Shown piece after piece: positions 56,829-64,000 of a DNA stretch of 64,000 nt. The notes below the pieces were generated by a model. The model was not told the origin of the DNA and made no database searches. It saw only the letters and a program-made list of their open reading frames with translations. The DNA is from Endothia cerciana. Lineage: Eukaryota; Ascomycota; Sordariomycetes; Diaporthales; Cryphonectriaceae. The position numbers and the translations under genes are program-made. The stretch's first letter is position 1; the number at the start of each line of letters is the position of its first letter. The stretch spans positions 186,001-250,000 of the forward strand of contig JALRMH010000050.1 in assembly GCA_026119935.1 (NCBI GenBank), written 5' to 3'.

Positions 56829-59800
56829 CTACTCCCGGTCCCTGACAAGAAGCCGACAGGGCTGCCTCGAGTGCCAGATCCTCCTCTCCCTCGCCCCAAG
56901 TGCAAGGTCCAACAGCTCCTGCGTGCTCGACCTGGGCCTGCCCTCCGGGCCCGCGGGTGTCGCCGTCACACTCAGCTTCGAGTCCCTCACCGAGCCCCTC
57001 CGCTTCTCATCATCCGTGGTGGGCCGGTACACCCTCGTCTCCTCCACCGACGCCGTGATCTCGAACTCGCCCCTGCACAGCGCGGTGACGCCGACAAGCA
57101 CGTCCGTGCTCTGCTTCCCGGGGAGGAGAGGGAGGAACTGCTGCAGCGTGCCATTCCAGGCGAACTTGCGCGTGTAGTCGAGCGCGACGTTGAGGGGCCG
57201 GTGGCAGAGGGCTGGCATGAGGCGCAGGGTCGGGTAGATGGGCTGCTCGGTGCGGTTGGTGACGTGCACGCGGATCCGGACGAAGTCGTCCACACACACG
57301 GAATCCTTACTCCGCCGTGCTGTCGTCTCCGTGGCGTCGGTGTCTGGTCCTGCCGATGCAGACGGGTCCTCGACGGAGACTTCGATGCCCACCTCGTCCA
57401 CCTTGACCGCCTCGATCATCCGTGTCGTGAGACGCATGCTGCGAAGCTCGATGTGGCCTGTGCGCGTGGGCCGGTTGCCCGTCTTCCATGTGCCTCTGAG
57501 GCAGTCAAGGATCTTCTCGCGGTACCAGAAGGCCTCGCGGTTGCCCCTCTCCACATCGGGAGAAATCTTGCTCGTGCTGACCACGAATTGGCGATGTCGA
57601 GAGGGATTCAGGGCTGGTATGGACGCGTGCGGGTCCTCGAGATAGACTCGCCGCACTGGCACTATGACACGGCTTGTGTTCCCGGGCAGTATGTGCTCTT
57701 CGATGACGGCGCCATCTTCGATCTCGAGTTGGGCAATCATGCTGCTCGGCCATGCGTTACGTAGGTCAAGAAGTAACAGGCAGTACTTGTCCGAGGTGAG
57801 CACGTGGCTCCCCCCTCCGGCCTTGCTTGTCCTTGCCCACAGTGGCTGTGGTATGCTCCCATGCAGCGGCAGCACGTCCATTCTCGCGATTTCAACGCTC
57901 GCGTTGACCGTCACCGTCAGCTGCAGCGAGACCTGGCGCGTGAAGAACTTCTGCTCAAGCTCTTCCGGTGGTACGCCGAAGTAAGCATAGTCTATCAATA
58001 TCCCCGCGCTCGTGAGACCGGGCTTTCCCAGTATCTCAAACTCGACAGTCGCCGTTTCACCGGGGGCGATGTATCTCCTGCTGACCGGCTTCGAGAGCCG
58101 CAAAGCCTGCTTCTTAGCCAGGATGAGCTCGTACTCATAAAGCTCGGCGGGCGTCGCATCGCGATTGTTGAGCGCGGTCTGCAGCTGTTCCTGTGTGGAG
58201 TCTTGAAAGGAGAAAAGGAGGAAGTCGGCCGGAGTATTTGAGAGGTTCTGAAGTGTGACGCAGAACGTCTGCCGCTCCCCCTCCAGGATCATAACCGAGG
58301 ACTGAGGGAGTGTCGTCGACTTGACGATAAGCACGGGCTGTTGAGAGATGACGTTGACGTCAATGTAATGAGGTTTGGGCAGAGGGTTCGTGGGTATGAG
58401 TAGTGACATGTTGTAGTCGAGTGCAGCAAGACCCGTGACCTTCACCTTTGGCTCTGTGTCCAGGGACCAAGGCTCCGTAAATATGGGGAAACGCCTCTCC
58501 CTGCATCCCCTAACGCGTATCAACGCGCCTGTGATACGCAACGAACCAGATGCCTTCGGTGTACCGGTAATACGCATGGACTGAGTGCGATACGCGCCAA
58601 TCAGGACTTGCTCGGCCGAGGACTCGAATTCGACCCCCTCGGTCGCTATCTTGGCGCTCACGATATCAACCTCGATGTCGTAAGGATTTTGTAATGTAAG
58701 CTTAAACGTCACGGGCTCGCCAGCCACAAGGTTGCTGACCATAGCCACCTTGTCCGGCTGTTTCTGGAACGGGTTATGTATAAACGGGTTGACGTCCTGG
58801 GACGTCCTGGTGGAAGAGAACCCGGGAAGCTCTGTCTTTGCATGCTCAATCGGCGTGCGTGTGATGGGTTGGGGCTCCAGCTTCATGCCCCGCAAGAAGA
58901 ACTCGTCCCAGTACTCGGCCTCCATATGCCCCAGGCCTATCCGCTCGGTCAAGCTGTGCGTCTTCGAGATATTGGTGACGAGCCGGACCTGCTCCTCGAC
59001 CGAGATTCGAGGAGCGGCATCCTCTTGGCGAGGACCTGGTGCTATGCCGCTGCCGGCTGTCCGCATGAGATCGCTTGAGTATTTCAAGACGCCCGCGAAG
59101 TCGGGCAACGCCTCGGAAAAGTTAATGCAGGCCCGCAATATGTTCACCTTGAGCTGCCGCATGCCGTACAAGCGAGCCGCCGCCTGTTTCTGTATCCGCT
59201 TGAGGCACGCTGCATCCGAGTCCGGGTCTATCGGTTCCTCACCCTTGGCGCCGTCTGACTCGATGAGCATGTCAAATGCCGCCACTCCGTAAGTCTTTAT
59301 GATCAGGTCCAGGAAGGCATCGATGCCATGCTCGAGGTCACTCTCCGCCAGCTGGAGTACCGCGCCATTCGAGTGGCCGTTGATGTTGTTCAGGGCCACC
59401 AGTCCGGCAGCAGGATGTATCCCGACCTCAGCAGCCCCGCGAGTTCTCGCCTCAACCAGCCCTCCTATGACGACCGAGACGAGCTCTCGTATCACCATGG
59501 CCTTCTTCCTCTGATAACCCAGCAGCCCCAGAACAGTGGCAATGCCGCTCAGGATTGTGACGCGGTCTGGAGTGTTCAACAGCTCGGCCCCCGGACCAGG
59601 AAACGCACGCATCAACATGGTCACAATGACCATACGAGGCGGTGTGACCATGGGTCGCGGGGACGTCGAGAGAAGCTTGTCTGGCGTTGTCCCGATGATC
59701 ATCATGTCGAGCGACTGCCCGCCCAGCTTCCCCTCCGCGACGTGCAGCGCCGCTAGGACCCTGGAAAACCTGATGACGGTCTCAGACATTGGCAGGATAG

Positions 59801-61255
59801 GTAAGTGCTCCGCTGATATCCTGGAATAGAGAGCAAGTATCCTATCCAGCAGGTCTGGGAGGACATTCTGAAATCGACGCAAGTACTCCGGCTGACTGAT
59901 GTCGACGTTCTCCTCCTGCACGCCGTTGGCCGCGCCCTTGTCCTGGGACAGGCAAATCGACGGTATGGTAAACTCGATACCCGCCCAGCTCAGCAGCAGC
60001 AGGCTGAGGGTGATGATCTCGAGCGCCTTCCCGTGCCAGAGGTGATCGTTAATCGACTTGGCGACAGTCGCGCCCTCCATCGCCTCCTTGAGCGAGTCCG
60101 TCCACCGGCCCGCCTGCAGGTACATCGACGCCATGAGGATAGTGACACGCGCCTTGCCCTTGTTGCGCCACCGCTCGTTGACGCCGCCGGAGCCGAAGCC
60201 GTGGACGGACACGCGGTCCTGGCTCGCGCTGCGGATCCCCTGGGCCGTGACTGGCCGGGCCGATCCTTTCTGTTCTGGGCTTGCAGGAGCAGACCTCTCC
60301 TGCACTGCCGGTATGTCGTCGAAAGATGTCGGTGGATTTGCCAGGGCGCTACTTTTCACAGGTGTAGATGGCCGGTTTGGAGATGCCGCCGGGGGCGAGC
60401 CCTTGAATGGGAGCGGCATCGACAGCCGGGCCGAGTCTTTGTGCTCCAAGGCGCCGCTTGCCGAGGCGGACCGCCCTATGGCAAATTGTGAATTCCGCCT
60501 TCGTATAGTGGGCTCCTCGGGACCGTTTGCTGGCCCGTTTCCCTGTCCCGGCGACTCTAGGTAAGCCAGTGCCTCGAACGACCTCGCGAGGGAGGTCATC
60601 TCCGCCAGTAGCAGCGTCGAGACATCGCACATGACGGTCCTCATGGTGGTTCTCTTCCACTGGTCCGGCGGCGGTATGGCCACGATCCCTTCGGGCAGCG
60701 GTATTGGGTGGTCTTCCGGATGCGTGTAGTCGAACAGCAGGAGCTGGTGCACGATGGCCTTGGGGAAGGAGTCCCTCAGATCCTCCAGCCCCTGGTACAG
60801 AGCCCTGATGTTCTTATCGGCGAGGGTCTCCCCAGTCTGCGTCTTGCTGAAGGGGATTTTGTCCACCTCGGTGCCATCCGCGACCGCAATCACCACCAGC
60901 GTCTCCCTGTACAGGTCGAAGGGTAGCAAGGCGAGGTGCGAAGGGGGCGGCACGTGGGTAGCGAATTCGTAGAAGATGGCGCCGTCAGGGAAGGCCAGCG
61001 GCGAGAACATGGCTGCGCAAGCGACAGCACGGGTCAGCGTACTCTGTCACATATAAGAGGGGACTGGCGCATCATCTAGGGCGTCATACTTCTGTTCGGC
61101 CGCTTGTCGGCGCCCACGTCGCGGAGGTGGACGACATGTTCGCCCTGGAGCCTCTCGAGAAAGGAGGCGAAGCGGTCTGCCTTGATCTGTCCGGTAGGGA
61201 CACACAGTGCCTTCACCCGCGCCGGGGCGATGGGCAGAAGGGAGTCTGCGCTCAT
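56829..61255 (-). CDS. TRS120: TRAPPII complex subunit Trs120 (TRAPPC9; Aspergillus HypA-like)
   Basis: A late-Golgi TRAPPII-specific subunit that helps activate the Rab Ypt31/RabE. Aspergillus hypA mutants have swollen hyphae. Exons are complement(56829..61012, 61090..61255), 1449 residues. Exon 1 gives MSADSLLPIAPARVKALCVP, and the junction reads RPNRTMFSPLAFPDGAIFYE, matching the Trs120 start pattern (IAPAR...PVGQI, FSPLAF). The intron at 61013-61089 uses GTATGA and GCGCAG. Residues about 185-300 are a Ser/Pro-rich insert. The middle holds the ASMYLQAGRWTDSLKEA helical repeats, and the C-terminal half is beta-rich with Ig-like blocks (EPVTFKLTLQNPYDIEVDIV, ESSAEQVLIGAYRT). Family assignment is secure; the exact start is supported by the exon-1 homology. 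Confidence 0.95.
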
Positions 61256-62065
61256 GGTTCTGACAGCATGCCTCCGGTCTCGTTGCGCGGTCTCGTTCTA
61301 TATGGGGGGGGGGGGGGGCGATGGTGGTGGTTGTGTTCCGTCTACGGGCGCATCGAAGAAGTACAAGTCGTTCGTCGCTCGCGTGCAGTCCTCAGGACCG
61401 AGAGGTCGAGGTGGGGGCTTCGTACTGGCCCTGTGGGTACAGTACGTCCGACTGCTGTGCTGTGGACCCGATCGCTGCTCTGTTCGCAGCCCTGCTCACG
61501 GAGGGATCGCGAGGGTCAATGGCGGGACTGAAACTGTCATCTGCGGTGCACTCCCACAACTCCGTAGCGGTTGGACCCTGGTCAGATCTCCAGCCAAGGC
61601 GTGCCAGGGGTCCGTCCGCAGGGATGTGATTGGTCTGAGCGCGTGCTGGATTGAATCTTGATGACAATCTGCCAATGTGCCGCGGCTCCGGGAGGTCTCC
61701 AACAGGGCCAGCCTCGCCGGGCCTTTTTTTCCCAAACTTTCTCTTTTCGAACCCTGTTTGCGACACGTTTATACATAGTAGTAGTAAGTACCGCCGGCAT
61801 GTCGTATGGTACCCTCGCGACCCGAAGCTTTGGAAACCTTAGCATTGTGGTCCCTAGAACTTCAGGGGTCTCCAGCTGGACCCCTACAAATACAGATACA
61901 GATACAGAAGATTATCATCACCAGCGCCACCCACCATCGTGGGCTTCAATCAGAAGACTACTTGGTTTCCATACTCCATACCAGGTGACGACACCCGCCC
62001 CCCCCCCCCCCTTTTCGAAAGGATAAGAATAAAAATAAAAATCAAGAAAATTATGCCCTGTCCGT
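61256..62065. other. TRS120 upstream region and SDR 3' flank
   Basis: Both neighbours are on the minus strand. A 15-G run at 61304-61318 places a poly-C tract in the TRS120 leader. An AT-rich block with GATACA repeats (61891-61908) and a C run (61998-62011) lie near the SDR stop. No gene is recognised. Confidence 0.55.
61304..61318 (-). promoter_or_regulatory. Poly-C tract before the TRS120 start codon
   Basis: Fifteen C on the transcript strand, ending 49 nt upstream of the ATG at 61255. Confidence 0.5.
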
Positions 62066-63334
62066 TCAGGACAGTGGCCCCGGCATGGAGAAATCCATGC
62101 TCTCGCCCGTCTCGGGCGCATTTCCCGCCCTCGCCTCGGCCCCGAGTTGACTGTCGAAAATATCCACCGCCACGCTGGCCTCGACAAACTCCTCCAGCTC
62201 CTCCGTGACAGTCTTCAGCTTCTCCCTGACCGCGGTCGCGCCCTCGAACCCGACAATATGTCTCGCAGGCGGGTTCTCCAGACCTCCGATCGCCGTGAGC
62301 GCGTATATCGTCTCCATGACGAGCTGATCGTACTTGTCCGTAGCCAGCTTCGGGTAGCGATGTACAATCTCATCCGCATAGGGCTCGACCGCCGTCTCCG
62401 GGTTCTCATTCAGGGCTTTGGCGAGCATGTCGCGGACCGAGGGGGCCGCGACGTTGTTCAGCTCGCTATCGTACCATGGCAGTTGCGGTGCAAAGGTGAT
62501 CTTGTTGGTCAGGGACTGTATCTCCTTGTTGGGCTGCACGATCGTCACTCTGATGTTAAAGGGTGCGATTTCGTACGCCAGGGAGTCACAGAATCCTTCC
62601 AACGCCCACGTCGCCGCCGTATATGTGGCCATCCAGGGTGTGCCAATGTGTCCTCCGATGCTAGTCAGGATCATGACGTGCCCGATCTGCTGCTCTCGGA
62701 GCTGCGGGAGCGCAGCCTTGATGATGTTGACCTGGGAGAAGTAGATCGTCTCGAATTGGTCACGCGCGAGGTTCTGGGTTGCGGGTGTCGTGGAGAGCTC
62801 CTCGACTGTGCCGACCACGGCTAACCAAACCAATTTTCAGCACGGATTCCGGAGCAGTACGGGTGGATGTCAAGAACGAGAGGCTCACCTTCAAATTTGC
62901 AGCAAAGCAGGATGTCGATGCGCCCAAAGTGCAGAACAGCCTCCGCGATCGCTGCCCTGCACTGGCCCATTGACCTACCGTCGCATCGTATCCCTCGTAT
63001 CCGATCCTTCCAACCTTCTCGGTCTCTTCGAATGCTCTTGCATTCGTTGATCAGTTCTTTGAATTCGGCACTCCGCTCCTCGTCTTCTATCTCATGCGGC
63101 GGCAGACAAGCCACCACATAGTCTCCATGGGCGAGTAGAAGTCTCATCAGCCGCACGGCCAGCGGTGACAGCGCCTGGGTCAGAAACCATGTTCTCGGAG
63201 AGTTGTGGGTTGCTATATGGTCTGTCAGTGAGAATGCTATCTTCACAGAGCCCCTTGGAGGTGGACTTACGGAACGAAGGTCCTGCGTGGCCATGCCTGG
63301 GGGAGCCTCCCGCGGATGTCTTTCGTTCTGCCAT
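62066..63334 (-). CDS. SDR-fold protein lacking catalytic Lys and the glycine-rich NAD(P) motif (pseudo-oxidoreductase)
   Basis: Looks like a short-chain dehydrogenase/reductase by overall order but is probably not a standard oxidoreductase. Exons are complement(62066..62820, 62889..63212, 63271..63334), 380 residues; both introns have GTAAGT/GTGAGC donors and keep frame. Where active SDRs have TGxxxGxG, this has FLTQALSPLAVRL (31-43). The strand FGRIDILLCC replaces the usual NNAG motif. Ser183 and Tyr196 are in the right places, but the Lys of YxxxK is Thr200 (YTAATWALEG). The later IRVTIVQPN segment is SDR-like. A C-terminal extension with ARHIVGFEGATAVREKLKTV and EELEEFVEASVAVD resembles a conserved filamentous-ascomycete group, so the losses are likely old rather than sequencing faults. 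Cofactor and substrate are unknown. The start at 63334 is the ATG that gives an in-frame first exon. Confidence 0.88.
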
Positions 63335-64000
63335 ATCCTGAGTTAAAAGAGGACTCCTGAATAATGGCACACATGACAAAAGACAGGGACTATGTGCATC
63401 AATAACACAGAAGCAGGAACAGGAAACCCGCGTCGTTTCGAGCGGAGCCAAAACCGGAGAGGCCAACGGGATGATCACACAGCATGACAGGAGCTGTGCA
63501 AACACAAACACAAACACAAGGCAAAATAAGGCGACATGGGTTCCGAACGAACGGTAGCAAGGACGGCTATGGCCAGGCTGCCGTTACTCCTTCCGTGGTC
63601 CTGGGGGGCTGTGAAACATTTTGACGGACTGGTGCTGGATGCAGACTTGGGTCTCCTTATGGCAAGGACCTCAAGTCTGGGTGCAAGCATGGAAGATTGT
63701 TTGGGGTGGTAACAGGCAATTCTGGCGGCCAAGGTGGCCTCAGAGGAAAGAGGCGAGATCCAAGGAGTGCTGATCGTTGCTTGCGCCAGCAATATGTCAG
63801 GGGTGATATGAAAAGATTGGTAGAGTTGCACCACTTTCTGCTGAGCGGACCCGCACCCCTCGTCGACCTGACGAGGGCAGATGAACACTGCCCAGATCAA
63901 ATTGACATTTGTCCTCACGAGGCGGTATGATTTTCGGTTTGGTGATAATCTCTGGGATGCGACGGTGTGTCCGAGATGCCACTGCTCAGGAGAATTTGGC
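63335..64000. other. Upstream flank of the SDR gene to window end
   Basis: The sequence just before the ATG (TTTTAACTCAG on the transcript strand) could be the acceptor of a 5' UTR intron. No other coding region is recognised. Confidence 0.5.

Noticed and set aside
18427..63334. Secondary-metabolite or other functional gene cluster linking these genes
   Set aside because: No backbone enzyme, transporter or pathway regulator set; the genes are conserved housekeeping loci from unrelated pathways.

Overview
The window is nuclear DNA of a filamentous ascomycete, most likely a Sordariomycete. The evidence is gene content and gene structure. Seventeen confident protein-coding loci carry short introns (49-121 nt) with GTRNGY-like donors, CTRAC-type branch points and YAG acceptors. 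Coding regions are GC-rich, there are no operons, and several genes are typical of filamentous fungi: a HET-domain gene, a homeobox gene resembling Htf1/Hox2/Pah1, a fungal-type LOG protein, and a fused GATase-PABA synthase. I cannot name the species.

Layout. 1-1521: 5' part of a secreted serine carboxypeptidase (S10) that runs off the left edge. 2393-6609: CAND1. 7711-8808: a seven-helix PAQR/Izh receptor-like protein. 10093-10512: a small Cys-rich protein. 11374-16422: a Dnf3-like P4-ATPase flippase. 18.4-23.9 kb: a decayed stretch with an F-box gene interrupted by TAG, a frameshifted relic on the minus strand and one possible small gene. 24001-26000: the homeobox factor, followed by about 7.3 kb without a convincing gene. 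33352-36156: ZW10 (Dsl1/NRZ tether). 37809-41130: an M16 metalloprotease. 42741-43596: a LOG-type phosphoribohydrolase. 44291-45300: proteasome alpha-6, divergent from VPS55 (46000-46453). 47332-49283: a HET-domain protein. 49842-52391: PABA synthase. 55111-56025: an orphan Cys-rich/SANT-like protein. 56829-61255: TRAPPII subunit TRS120. 62066-63334: an SDR-fold protein that lacks its catalytic lysine.

The genes do not form a metabolic cluster. Two themes recur. One is membrane traffic: flippase, ZW10, VPS55 and TRS120. The other is ubiquitin/proteasome work: CAND1, the F-box relic and proteasome alpha-6. Chance is enough to explain both. The accessory-like parts are 18.4-23.9 kb and 26-33.3 kb.

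I did not find a clear, wholly new biological system. The observations most worth following are the pseudo-SDR, the stop-interrupted F-box gene, the two orphan Cys-rich proteins, the open N-terminal extension of the M16 protease, and poly-C tracts 26-49 nt upstream of four start codons. All intron boundaries were placed by eye from reading-frame continuity and family sequence, so single-nucleotide errors are possible.
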